This document shows positions 1-11,772 of a stretch of 64,000 nt of DNA, piece by piece. The stretch lies in the NCBI GenBank assembly GCA_019633425.1, contig WSUB01000025.1:248001-312000 (forward strand), given 5' to 3'. Made by a program: the position numbers and the translations under genes. The notes below the pieces were generated by a model. The model was not told the DNA's origin. It saw nothing but the letters and a program-made list of their open reading frames with translations, and did no database searches. How positions within the stretch are numbered: position 1 is the first letter of the stretch; every line of letters starts with the position of its first letter. Source of the DNA: Tulasnella sp. 424. Lineage: Eukaryota > Basidiomycota > Agaricomycetes > Cantharellales > Tulasnellaceae.

Positions 1-584
1 CATTTGTACGGATGTCACCTGCAGGCCCGTCAGACCGAGATACTTCATTTAGACACAATGAGGTGCTCACATCGCTAGGTAGCCTCATCTCTTCCCTCCA
101 GCTGTTCGGGTACACTAGACTTGGTTCTGCGTTCTCCTGATAGGTGTAGATAGCTCCTCTGTCGTCCGCGACGACTAGATCGCTAGAGTTCGGTGAGGCG
201 GCAAGGGCCACGAGTGGCGATGAATGAGGAACCAGCTCAGAGCGACGTAGGGTTGTAGATCCATATACGCTGTCTTGGGTTTGCCTAAAGGATTGACAGT
301 TATTCGACCAGCGCGATTCTAATGAGAGTAGAGGGTCCATACGTGTGGAAGCGCCGACGAGCGCCGTAGGCGAAAGGATTGGATTTTAACCTCACTAGAT
401 GTTGGTATGTACTCCCTCTGCGTGAGTGTTTCTGATGAGCAACCTGCGTGTCGACGGTGCCTTCTGGGCGAACTGGGGTCGTGGACGGCGTGGAGGTGCT
501 TGAGGCAGGGGGACGCTTCCCAGGAAAATACCGTTTCTTCGTTAGGTCGTAGTAGAACCCAGGAAGTTCTTTGGGAGTTGCCAT
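1..584 (-). CDS. DCAF4/WDR21-like WD-repeat protein, 5' part only
   Basis: Partial gene running off the left edge. Exon 1 is 584..360; an intron of 58 nt (359..302, GTATGG...TTTAG) joins it in phase 2 to exon 2 (301..<1), which stays open to the edge. The N-terminus carries LPGFYYDLTKKRYFPG, the 'gFYyD..kkRYF' signature I associate with DCAF4/WDR21, a substrate adaptor of CUL4-DDB1 ubiquitin ligases. Exon 2 contains VALAASPNSSDLVVADDRG, which resembles a WD-repeat blade. The blades that would prove the fold lie outside the window, so the family call is moderate. The start ATG at 584 is the first in the open frame and lies 126 nt from the divergent CWC27 start. Confidence 0.55.
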
Positions 585-710
585 GAGTGGTGTAGGTGTT
601 GATTTCTGAGCCGACTGGACTGCGACATTAAATCGAGGCGAAAGTCTACGTAATGCGTGAGAGCTTTGTTTCGCGGCTCACACCGGCTGTTTACCACCAC
701 CGACAAACAA
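585..710. promoter_or_regulatory. Divergent promoter between DCAF4-like gene and CWC27
   Basis: This 126-nt interval lies between two head-to-head start codons and must hold both core promoters and 5' leaders. I see no clear TATA box. The role is inferred from gene layout only. Confidence 0.4.
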
Positions 711-2675
711 ATGGCACTTCAAGTCCCTACCCATGGAAGGGTTGTCTTGGACACTACAGCTGGAGACATAGAGGTGAGTGGTCGTTTATGTTATCGATGG
801 CCCTTCCGCCCATACCGAACTAACTCGTTGTCCAGATCGAACTATGGTCCAAGGTCTGTCTTGCCTCCGCTCATGTCAAGAGGGCACCACCGTAACATAT
901 TTTAACAGGAAGCACCCAAAGCATGCCGGAACTTTCTTACACTAGCAATGGAAGGCTATTACGATGGCGTAATTTTCCATCGCGTCGTTCCCAACTTCCT
1001 CATTCAAACGGGTGATCGAACTGGTAGTGGAGGTGGCGGCGAATCCTTCTACGGTGGTAAGTGGATATGACACCGACTTATGGGAAACCGCTCAACCACG
1101 TCCTTTTCAGAACCATTCGAAGACGAAATACACCCCCGACTGAAATTCCTTCACCGGGGGTTGGTTGGATGCGCCAACAACGGCCAAAAGAACAGCAACG
1201 ATTCGCAGTTTTTCATTACCCTTGATAGAGCTGATGAGCTCAATGGAAAGCATACGCTGTGGGGTCGCTGCGTCGGTGACACTTTTTTCAGTAAGTCGGC
1301 CTTTTTTGCGACACGGAAGCAACGGCCTGACGTGCTTATGATCGAAGATGCCTTAAAGATCGGCCAGACAGGTAGGCCAATTACTCCAAGGCACATCGAT
1401 TGAGTAATAATTCCAAGAACAGAAATCGGAAGCGATGACCGGCCTATCTAGTAAGTTCAGTGTGGACATTGCTGTTATAAACAACTGATTGCCACGTTTC
1501 GATGCAGCCCCCCAAAAATAAGGACTGTGAAAATTGTGGACAACCCATTTGACGACATTGTCCCAAGGATCACCGCTGCTGAAAAGCGAGCCCAGCAGAA
1601 GGCAAAAGAAGCTGCTCAGAAAGAGCGAGAGGAAGCTGCCAAGAGGAAGGGTGCTAAGAAGTAAATATCACAGTGGCTGTAGCGGCTCAGGTGCTCACCC
1701 AAGTATTGTTTCAGGAACGTGGGCCTACTCTCTTTCGGAATGGAAGGCGGAACGGTCGAAGATGAGGAGCCAGTGACCTTTCAGAAAAAGCCCATCGTCC
1801 GCCCAGATTGTACGTATGCAGTCCCAATGTTGAAATGCGCTTGCTTATCCCCTCCTCTAGTGCTAGAAGATTCATCACTCCAGACTACTGAGATAGCGTC
1901 GATCCCTGAGCCACCTCAATCAAAGTCGCGCAAAGCGAAAAGCGAGGACAAGGTTTGAGGCTTTCGACTCGTGTATCAGACCTCTTGGCTGACATGTAGA
2001 GGGTTAGCCGGTTAAGCACGTCCCTTCAACTGACGCCGACGTAATGGCAATTCGCGAGCAGCATTCACGAGAAAAGGATGCCGCAAAGTAAGTCTACGAA
2101 TCATTATAAACAAGAATGCACAGATATATTCTTATCTTAGGAAGTCGCGGGAAGAGGAAATCGCGAAGATGGAGAGTGACATACGCAAGCTAACTCGACG
2201 CCACGGAGACTCGGATAGCGAGAATGAACGAGCTAGCAAGAAAGCGAAAGGCCCTTCTCTACTTGAACAAGAGCTCGCTAAGTACTCGAAAGGAAGAGGT
2301 GCCGCTGGAAAGAAGGGAAAGAAGAAGGACGAGTCCGACGTCTTGGCGGCTCTTTCAAGTTTCCGGTCAAAGCTACGCGATGCGCCTGACGACGAGGAGA
2401 AAATGGACATCGATGGATCAAATGATGCAGGGGGGTCGAATATTGATCCGACTGCGGAACAAGAGGGAGTTGAGGTGGACAATGATACTGAGTGGCTGAG
2501 CCATCGTTTGCACTTCCCGAAGGATAACCGGGAAGTGGACGAGCAAGCCTTGAATCATTATGAGGTGATCGACCCAAGGGCGAGAGGGCGGCAAGCGAAG
2601 GACGAGGAAAGGGAGAGAAAGCAGGGCAGGAAAGGTGGACCGTCAAAGGTGTTCCGGCCTGGGGGCGGTCGATGA
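711..2675 (+). CDS. CWC27: Spliceosome-associated cyclophilin CWC27
   Basis: Peptidyl-prolyl isomerase-like component of the activated spliceosome. Exons: 711-773, 836-853, 909-1056, 1111-1290, 1348-1371, 1423-1450, 1508-1660, 1715-1809, 1861-1952, 2008-2087, 2141-2675; 471 aa. The cyclophilin domain (about 1-170) has [52 protein letters not shown] and [18 protein letters not shown]. After it comes the CWC27-specific NPFDDIVPR, then [12 protein letters not shown], then a charged coiled-coil tail ending FRPGGGR. The catalytic arginine context (FHRVVP) is present, but the Trp of active cyclophilins is not evident, as is usual for CWC27. The start at 711 matches the family N-terminus; an upstream in-frame ATG at 657 is less likely. 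It ends 96 nt before the convergent antiporter gene. Confidence 0.93.
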
Positions 2676-2706
2676 GCCGCACATACGTCTGTCTTTCGCC
2701 ACCTTT

Positions 2707-2768
2707 GTATATATAGAGTAGGACAAGCCAACAAAATTCGTATATATAGAGTAGGACAAGCCAACAAA
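2707..2768. repeat. 33-bp direct tandem duplication in convergent 3' ends
   Basis: A unit beginning gtatatatagagtaggac occurs at 2707-2739 and again from 2740, the second copy matching for 29 nt. It fills most of the 96 nt between the stop codons of CWC27 and the antiporter and probably lies in both 3' UTRs. No function is evident. Confidence 0.85.
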
Positions 2769-2771
2769 GTC

Positions 2772-4250
2772 TCATCCCCATGCCCCCGCTACACATTCCT
2801 GTCGCTTCCACTTGATCAGAAGGCCGGTACACAGCGGTCCCAGAATCGTGCAGAGCAAGATTGCCCACATCGTCAACTGATAAGCTTCGTCGCCGAGCTG
2901 ACCGAGCTGCGCAATCAGCAAGGAAATTTCCCCCCGCGATACCATTGCTACCGAGAGGAGCAACGCCGGGTATAGCGAGGATGACCGACCAGCGAGGTCC
3001 TGGGTACCCTTCTGGTTGGTTAAGGACCAGACAAGAATCCAAACTCCAGCGACCATTTTGGCTATCATCATCAACGCCGAATATAGAATTCCTCGCCATA
3101 TAATGCGTCCACTCCACAGGTCAAGGAAGGGTATGGCTGTACCCACTGCCCCGAAGAACAAAGGTGCGAGAATACGATTCTGAATCGGGGCAAGATGACA
3201 CTCGAAGGCGGTCAGAAATGCTGAAAGCAAAGTCATCTGCTGGACTTGACTTTCGACGACGATTTCAGAGGTATGGGGGTCGGTTGGAAGCGTCTCCACT
3301 CCGCCTTGAAGCCTCTCTACTCGATCGACCTCTCCTAACAAAGCTCCAGCAACCCATGCTCCAAGCAATACGCTGGCCCCTGCAGAGTGGGCCGCCGCCA
3401 CCAAGGCTGACAATGTCATTACCGTCAGAAACGTGCAGATTGACGTTCCATCAAGTTGCAACCGTGACCGAGCTCCCCGGTGGACTGTGGAGAGGCATGC
3501 AACCAGACCTCGTCGTAGTAGGCCAATCTCGACGAGAAGGAAGAAGGCAATGGACACGCCAATGGGGCGAGCAATCGCTTCCGCTAGGGGCTTGTGTGCT
3601 CCGTCGGTGTTCCGAATTGACGGGATAACGGCCGCCAAGACCAGCCCAAGGATGTCGTCGATGAGAGCTGCAGCTAGGAGGGTGCATCCAATCCGGGTAT
3701 GGCGGATGTCTTTTGAAGTGAGAGTGTCTGTCAACTTTGGGCTTTGCACGCTTGATTCCAAGACCGCGAAGGTCGTTCCCAAGGACGTCGCTGCTAGGGC
3801 TGCTCCAGCTGCAAAGCTGTCCATTAGGGAAAGATGAAAGCCGAAGTGAAATAGCAGTAAAGTCAGCCCGATGGGAGCTGCGACGCCGGTGCTCGCCACG
3901 ACGATTGAAAGCATAACGTTTTCCCGAAAGAGTTCGAGATCGGTGTGTAGACCACCTAATCAAGCAACTAACGTCAGACCTATTTAGGTAGTGGTATCTT
4001 ATAGCTTACCTTCAAAGACTATGAGAATGAGGCCAACATAACCTAGGAGCCAGAAGGTTGCTTCCCAAGCCGGCTGGAGGAGACCGCTGAGTGGTGTCCC
4101 ATATATGATGCCAACGATAATGTTCCCAACTAGGCCTGCACTACATGTCCTCTCCACAACCCAATGTGCAAGATTGAGGAGATACAAATAGGAAGATGCC
4201 ACCAAAATGTCTGGTAAAGCTGGCTCGTGATACACTGCAGCTCGGGTCAT
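2772..4250 (-). CDS. CPA2-family cation/proton antiporter
   Basis: Membrane antiporter exchanging Na+ or K+ for H+. Two exons, 4250..4010 and 3955..2772, with one 54-nt intron; 474 aa. The protein is a run of hydrophobic segments. The family pattern appears as LILIVFEGGLHTDLELFRE at the exon junction, then GVAAPIGLTLL, AALAATSLGTTFAVLE, and ALIDDILGLVL, whose adjacent Asp pair (DD) matches the ion-binding motif of transmembrane segment 5 in CPA2 exchangers. Later segments include SAGASVLLGAWVAGALLGE and SVAMVSRGEISLLIAQ. It resembles fungal KHA/NapA-type proteins but lacks a long cytosolic regulatory domain. The start at 4250 opens directly into the first hydrophobic region. The specific ion cannot be told from sequence. 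Confidence 0.85.
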
Positions 4251-4381
4251 TGTCGTGGGATGAACGCGAGCAACACCCAGTCAGGAATGAAACGAGATTT
4301 GGGGACCAGACCAGTGATGATTAATCGTACAGTACAACAAGAGACCATAATTTAAACGACAAATACAAGCTATGTGCTGCT

Positions 4382-4972
4382 CTAAGCCTTATCCTCTTCA
4401 CCCTTCTTCGCGGTTTTACTTGGAAGAAGTTGAGGCTGGATGAAGGGAACAACACCACCTTGGCTGATGATGACATGGCCGAGAAGCTTGTTCAATCTGC
4501 CGAACCAATGGTCAATGACTGGAGTCCAACTCATGTAATCGTATAACTTACTCTTCGTCGTTCTTAATGGCGAGTTGCAAATGGCGAGGCACGATACGAG
4601 CCTTCTTGTTATCACGAGCGGCATTGCCTATAGTAGACCGAGTTTAGGCCACGCTCGAAGGCTAATCGTTATCAAGACAACTCACCAGCAAGTTCGAGAA
4701 TTTCTGCTGCAAGGTATTCCAAGACTGCAGCGAGGTACACAGGAGCACCAGACCCAATACGCTGAGCGTAGTTGCCCTTCTTCAAGAGACGGTGGATACG
4801 ACCAACACTGAACACGACCACCAAGTCAGTCATGAGTCATCCAAGTCGAACAAGATTGAGTCACTTACGGGAACTGAAGGCCAGCCTTAGCTGAACGAGA
4901 GGCACCTTTGATTTCAGTGGATGCGCCAGCCTTGCCACCGGTCTTTCCAGATTTGCCGCCCTTGCCAGTCAT
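4382..4972 (-). CDS. Histone H2A
   Basis: Core nucleosome histone. Exons 4972..4869, 4807..4686, 4627..4552 and 4496..4382; 138 aa. The histone fold is plain: [69 protein letters not shown]. The fold is of canonical H2A type ([16 protein letters not shown]), not H2A.Z. The tail ends [15 protein letters not shown] and lacks the C-terminal SQ(E/D) motif found in many fungal H2As, so another H2A may carry that role. It is divergent from H4 with 349 nt between the start codons. Confidence 0.95.
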
Positions 4973-5749
<777 letters not shown>

Positions 5750-7110
5750 TTTGCTTCGTTCTCTGTATTGTTCTGTACTTGTACTGGGTCGCCGATATTT
5801 TATTTGCTTTCTTCGTCTTCACTTTCAAACCTTGCGTGAAAGGAATTCTGATGGAGCGTTTCGGTTCCACCGAGAGACCGCCCGCCTTGACCCCGTTCTC
5901 CATGTCGCGTTGGAAGAATCAGTCCTGCTAATGCGTCTTATTTGAGAATTCTGGGAGCGCTAAGAGACGAAAGTTCGCAGAAGTGGGTTACACGCATCAA
6001 GTCCGATGACTAGCGAGTCCAGCCATGCGAGACGACTTCACCCTACGCCAGTGGTAAAACCATGATCAGGTTTATGCCGTTCACTCTGTTTCAGAGTGAT
6101 CTGGGTTAACAGGACGTTTCTGCTCTATCAGGGCAAAACGGTGATATATTCGATTGCATCCATCCGATCTGTTGATCCCGGGGCCATTTCGCGACCGCGA
6201 CGGTGAGCAGGTCCGGCGCGATGGCTCGGCTTAGTGGGTTAGACGAAGCGTCTCGGACGACCTCCGGTGTCCTGAAGAACGTCAAGAAATAGCACTGCGA
6301 CGACGCTATAAGTCTTGAGATCATGAGCTCCCCTATGTGACACGAAACAAGCAAGAGCTTAAGCGGATAGAGTGGCGAGTTCGAGGGAAGGCTTGCATTT
6401 CATCTTTCGGCTCCGTTGACGTCCTCTCTTGCAGGAACTAGTCGCGTATGTATACCAGCTTCAAGTTAACCCAAAACTGAAATCGAGGGAGATGAATAAA
6501 CATCGGACTGACTAAGCGACAGTGGAACGAAGCTGAAGCCTTACCCAAGGCATCAAACCCGAATTAACGGTTGAGTGCACGGAATCGCTCAGCTATCTTC
6601 CCCCAAAGTGTCAAAATTCGTCGGCCGCTGCAAGTAGTGCCAGATCACGCAGATAGTTCGGCAACCTTCAACGCAGTATGAGAGTTTATATGAGAATCTC
6701 GTTCGTTTTGCCCTTCTAGGAAGTCATCGATGGCTGACAACATGAAGAATCGGTTTATTACTTGAGTCGGATTCTGATGAGGTGATTAACTTAAACGAGC
6801 TTCGCGTTGTCTGGGGGGCGCGCTCGGGGCTAGGTCTAGTATGATTGGCTTGGTGGTCAAGCGACGAACAGAATCGTCCGCGGAGTGTGACTGATACGCC
6901 CTCCACAAAGGTGGTAACAGTTAACTTCAGTGCCCGAGCAACAGCTGATTAGCGTGGGTCTAGTGCAAGTTGGCGACCGCGCATAGATTAGTAGCTGAGT
7001 GCTAGACGTCGGCCTGGCTGAGCTGAACAACTTATTTGGAAGAAGTCGGGCCGTGGGCATCGAGGGTCTCACTCTTTGCCCCTGTTCGCAGTCTACTCTT
7101 CAATCCTACT
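5750..7110. other. Intergenic stretch, no gene supported
   Basis: About 1.36 kb after H4. It begins with the H4 3' UTR and ends with the VPS9-gene promoter. Open frames here are short, lack family motifs and lack coherent splice chains. I looked for tRNA boxes and found none convincing. Confidence 0.5.
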
Positions 7111-10014
7111 ATGACTTCCTCTTCTCCTCCTCATTCTAGTGACGATAAAGTAAAGCTACCGGAAACCGTTGTACACGCCCTAACTCCAGATACAAATCCA
7201 TGGCAAGATATACAGCAACTTGCAGTCACTGAGGCTAAGCCCACCCCACAAGAACACCCACCACAAGAGATTGAAGTGCCTCCAAATGCATTTAACGATG
7301 CTATGTTACCGCCGACGCCATCCAAACGCGTTATAGATACCACGCTGCTCAACGAGTTTGACCCCTTGGCTGATAAAGTGGAGAGCAACGCAAGAGACGC
7401 CTGGGCTTCGTCGGAGGCTCACCCCCCAGCACCAGCTCCTCCTCCGAAACCCACCCCGCAACAGTTTGAATCCAAAGGGGGGCTCCCTAATCTTCCAATG
7501 ACGCCGAAACATCAACATCGACCATCAACTACCCTCGATCCCCCAACCTCTGCTGCTGCGCAAATAACTACCTTTGCAACTCTCGCCTCGCTCGCCCGGG
7601 CGCCGTTCGGTCGGCGCAGCCGAGCATCGTCACTCGCCCAGAATGTAGTTCCCGCCCCGGAGGAAGCCGGTTCTAGTGCACCTCCTACACCATCGAAATC
7701 GTCAGCTCCACTACCACAGCCCCCTCCTGCAACTCCAGCCAAGGATCATGACAGAATGGGAGATCCAAGCAAGCCTGATCCTCCGTTTGACTTCCAAAAG
7801 TTCCTGGATCAAATGAAGATGAAAAGTGCTGAACCTGTTGCGAAGTATCTGCGCAGGTAAGTGGGGGCCGCCCTGCTTGACTTGTTCTTTTAGCCGGGAG
7901 TGCTTACCCGATGCCTGCCGCAGTTTCTTGAACAACTTCGCCAAACGGAACTTTACGGTTAACGACCAAATCAAACTTATACGAGAGTTCTTAGATGTGC
8001 GTTGACATGGCCGTAATTTTCGACGCCAGTCGATTTCTGATGTGATTGTCTGTAGTTTATTACCGCAAAGATGAGGGAAGTCGAACCATGGAGGAAAGCT
8101 AGCGAGGCTGAATTCGACAACGCCACCGAAGCGATGGAGAAATTAGTCATGAATAGACTCTACGACTAGTACGTATAGGGGAAATAATGGCTTCCTTGAC
8201 ACCCTCCACCGCGCAACCGCTTCCGTGCTTTCTGATGCTAGATTAGTACGTTCACCCCACAGATCGATCAGACTGCCCACCCCGTCACCACTGACGACTT
8301 GGAACGCGACCACGTCTTAAGGCAAAGGATGAAGCTTTTTGGATGGATCAGAGAAGAGCACTTAGACGTGCCGACAGGTGAAGGGAGTACAGGGTTCTTG
8401 AATTTTGCTCAGCAAGGCGAGATATCCGAAGCTCTGCGCCAAATTACGCTCTGATTTGCTGACTCAACGATCTGGGTTTAGAACTCTTAAAGATGAATCA
8501 TTACAAAGCCCCTCGGGATAAAGTTATCTGTATCCTGAACTGTTGTAAAGTGATTTTCGGTAAGTCGGGTCTCTGGCTGTATCGTTCAGGATTAATTCGT
8601 ATTATTTTAGGCTTGATTAGGCATCTTCATAAGGATGAGGGAGCCGATTCTTTCATACCAATCCTCATATTCGTGGTTCTGAAAGCAAATCCAGAGCATC
8701 TGATGTCAAACATCGAGTATGCGGCTTTGCTGTGCCTTTTGCAGAGGGTCGAGTTGCTAATACACCATTACGTGGTAGGTATATAAGCCGTTTCCGAAGT
8801 CCCGAAAAGCTTCAGGGAGAGTCAGGATACTATTTATCAAGCTTGGTAAGGCTGGACTATAGCGGGGATGCACTGTCGGCTAATGCTACTCCTTGCTAGA
8901 CTGGTGCTGTCAACTTTATTGAGACGATGGATCATACAGCGCTGTCAAAAATTACCCAGGAGGAGTTTGAGAAGTAAGTATTCACGGGGTAGACGAAATG
9001 TCACGAATATTCACCCTGACCCTCCATCGTAGCAACGTTGAGGCAGCTATTCAGGCCCTCCCGCCTTCACCCGCGGTGACTGATCGGAACGAAGACCCCT
9101 CCAGGATTCCTACTCCACCGCCATCAGGTCGAGCCATAACACCTCAGCCTGTTCAGGCAAGCAACCACGCAGGCGAAGAACCCGCCATTCCGCTCAAGCT
9201 CCCGTCTACCGCGACTATTGCCGAGGACACCAAACGATTCTTTCAGCGAACGGGAGATTCGATTAGTAAACCGCTGACCGCCATTGGGAAGATTTTCAAC
9301 GAAGCGATGGACGGGTTGGACGAGTTGGAACGCCAGAGAGAACAGTCGAGAATCCAGCAGGAAAGAGCTGCTGCCGCCCCCAACGGCTCACCAGGAGATG
9401 CAAGCATTCTGTCTCAGTTTGGTCCCGAGTGGTTGTTTGGGAACCCCTCTCCACGACCAAGCACACCTCAAACGCCACTCGGTGGAGGTGCACCTGTGAC
9501 ACCGTCGGGGCCACAACAGGCTCCTTATCGACCTCGTGTTCGACCAGGCTCTTCGGGAAGCCCGGGTGGATCTCAAACGCCCGAAGCGACGCCTCAACGG
9601 AATTCGTGGTATCAGATCCCTCCACTGTCGTTCCAGCCGCCGCAGCAGACGCCTGGAACGCCAAGTAACCTCAGTCGCAGCCTCCCGCAGGAAGGTTACA
9701 TGAGGACTCCGCCGAGTGCGCCGCGGCCGTTACCGCATCAAGCAGCTGCCACTCTACCTCCGCGAACACGGCAGCAGTTCGTTGGGGAATATGCGGGGTC
9801 GGATCCGGGCAGTCGTCCTGGATCCCCACTGGACTTGAGCGCATTACAAGAAGAAATTGACCGAGCTCACTCTCTTGCGACACAAGCTGCGAGGGGAACT
9901 TTGGTGCAAATGTTCCCGACTTGCGAGCCGGAGGTGATAGATATGGTGCTAGAAGCGAATCGGGGAGACTTGGGACCAAGTATTGAAAGTTTACTAGAGA
10001 TGATGACTCCGTGA
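7111..10014 (+). CDS. VPS9: Vps9-domain and CUE-domain Rab5-type exchange factor
   Basis: Guanine-nucleotide exchange factor for Rab5/Vps21 GTPases in endosomal trafficking. Exons 7111-7856, 7924-7996, 8056-8168, 8247-8416, 8482-8559, 8611-8716, 8779-8845, 8900-8973, 9033-10014; 802 aa. A disordered Pro/Ser-rich N-terminus (about 1-230) precedes a helical part (FDFQKFLDQMK, AKYLRSFLNNF). The VPS9 domain follows: RQRMKLFGWIREEHLD, KAPRDKVICILNCCKVIFG, GADSFIPILIFVVLKANPEH, GESGYYLSSL and TGAVNFIETMD. The C-terminus (about 745-800) is a CUE domain (TLVQMFPTCEPEVIDMVLEA), which binds ubiquitin, as in yeast Vps9. Intron 4 (8417-8481) has a GC donor. An in-frame upstream ATG at 7036 is possible. 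It is longer than yeast Vps9 because of disordered insertions. Confidence 0.92.
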
Positions 10015-10587
10015 ATATATTACCGTTTGAGTTTTTGCATTTTTGTGAGTGCCGGCGGGTGCGTGGTCCAAACGTCAACGGAAGATAAGGCCCAGGTGAC
10101 GAGATGTTGTTTGTTGGTTGAGCGGAGAAGTGCCTTGAACGATGAGATCTGAGTGCATCCTGAAACCCACGTTGCAATCGGCATTATCAAATAAAATTTG
10201 CGCCATGCATGACAGCCGAAGATGACTCGGTCCCCCCTTGACGCCACCTAGCTTTCCTCCCAGAGTGCATTTGCATGGTTTACTAGATGGTAGAAAATAG
10301 AATTGTGTACGAGGCTGTGTGTGGGTTGTTCAAATTTGTCCTAATTGCGGTCCGATGTCGGAGTAGTTTTCCGTTTTTCCAGGGGGAAACCGCCAAGGTA
10401 AACAATCGGTCTAACCACCAACACACACACCTCCCCCTCACCAAAGGTAAATGCCCCCCTGCGCTCGAATGGGCCTCACCATGGGCACCGATGCTCACCA
10501 CCCACCATCGTTTGCAGTATATACCCTTCCACAACCCCTCAAAAGTATTTACTTAATACTTCCCTAACTCAAAAAAAAAAAGACGAC
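10015..10587. promoter_or_regulatory. Intergenic region and promoter of the orphan gene
   Basis: The first part is the VPS9-gene 3' UTR. The part before 10588 is C/A-rich with CA repeats, a TATA-like tatata at 10518-10523 and an A-run just before the ATG, consistent with a strong RNA polymerase II promoter for the gene at 10588. Confidence 0.5.
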
Positions 10588-11772
10588 ATGGGTCGAGTTC
10601 AGCTGTCCACCGCTTTCGGCATCGATGGTCCCCGCCGCACCACCACAAACCTCAAGTATCCGGAACCTCCTCTCTACACCGACGCCCCCTTCGATCTCGA
10701 CTCGGATGTCGATGCTCCGGATGCAGTCTACGAGGCCTTCCTTACTCAAGAGGAATTGGATGCGCGCATCAATACCGTCACCGTCATCGGCAATGACAGC
10801 GCCAGCATCCCGTCTGCCGTTGCCATCCAGGCCGACAGGGATACGGCTCCCTCTCCCATTGAGAGTGATGAATCGTCCAGCGTCACAGCGACCACCCAAC
10901 CTCCGACTCGCGTCGGCAGTCCAGCTCGTGAGGATAGGAGGGGTGCTCCCAGCCCCAGCCAGCGTTCCGCTTCTCCAGTTGGCAGCAGCGTCCTTCAGCT
11001 AATGGAACCCCTCACGCTCGCCAGGTACAACGCCATGCCAGCTGTTAACGCAGCTCTGGCTGAAGCAGTTGACGCCGGCGCTGAACCGCTGGTCGCTGCG
11101 ATCTCGTCGATCCTCCGGCCCCACATCACTTCTGCACTCGCTCCCTTCCTCCAGGACATCCCAGAAGTCGAATACTTTGGGCACATGTTCGAGCGTAGCC
11201 TGGTCCTCGAACTCCTTAGCGGGAGATTCTCGAGGAGCGACATCCTCTCAGCCCTCGATGCAGCCGAGGAAGAGATGCACCGATCGGTAGCACCCACCGT
11301 CGAGGTGGTTGAAGAGACCGCCAGCGATTCCGGTAGCGACTTCAGTCTCGAAAGCGTCAGTGACGATTTGGCAATGAGCGACGCCGGGTCCGACTCCCGG
11401 TCGCCCAGCCCCGGATCTTGGAACGACCGATCCGCTCAACCCTCGCCTACTCTCCAGCATCCCGACACTACTACCCCTGCTCCCAACGCCCTCACAGTCA
11501 ACCCAGCGCTCCTTCCAACCGCTCCTTCCGCCCGTCCACAAGTCCTCGACGTCGATACGGACGACGACACTCACTCCACCTCCTCGTCCTCTGCCGCTAC
11601 TTCTTCCGCTCCAGGTCCGCGCTACTCTGTGCAATCCGGGATTAGGAACTTCGCTCCTAGAGTGTTCAGGGCCCGTGACGCTGTTGTTCGTCCTCAAGTC
11701 ATTATGGACGAAGTTCCTGGAACCAACTTCCACCCCGTCCATCAACAGCGGGTTCTCGCCCCTATGCGATAG
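10588..11772 (+). CDS. Orphan Ser/Pro/Ala-rich protein, single exon
   Basis: I do not recognise this 394-aa protein. It is intronless, unlike nearly every neighbour. The frame is strongly codon-biased to C/G at third positions, and a TATA-like box lies about 70 nt upstream, which supports a real expressed gene. Residues about 130-230 look folded and mostly helical (LARYNAMPAVNAALAEAV, PLVAAISSILRPHITSALAP, FLQDIPEVEYFGHMFERSL, DILSALDAAEEEMHR). The rest is low-complexity and acidic, Ser-rich or Pro-rich. No signal peptide or membrane segment is seen. No function is proposed. Confidence 0.75.
   Translation: MGRVQLSTAFGIDGPRRTTTNLKYPEPPLYTDAPFDLDSDVDAPDAVYEAFLTQEELDARINTVTVIGNDSASIPSAVAIQADRDTAPSPIESDESSSVTATTQPPTRVGSPAREDRRGAPSPSQRSASPVGSSVLQLMEPLTLARYNAMPAVNAALAEAVDAGAEPLVAAISSILRPHITSALAPFLQDIPEVEYFGHMFERSLVLELLSGRFSRSDILSALDAAEEEMHRSVAPTVEVVEETASDSGSDFSLESVSDDLAMSDAGSDSRSPSPGSWNDRSAQPSPTLQHPDTTTPAPNALTVNPALLPTAPSARPQVLDVDTDDDTHSTSSSSAATSSAPGPRYSVQSGIRNFAPRVFRARDAVVRPQVIMDEVPGTNFHPVHQQRVLAPMR

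Noticed and set aside
2278..3117. 279-residue minus-strand frame overlapping CWC27 and antiporter ends
   Set aside because: Out of frame with the clear antiporter protein and antisense to CWC27; a shadow frame.
6770..6895. Possible C/D box small RNA (tgatga ... ctga)
   Set aside because: The boxes are common by chance, no terminal stem or guide region could be shown.
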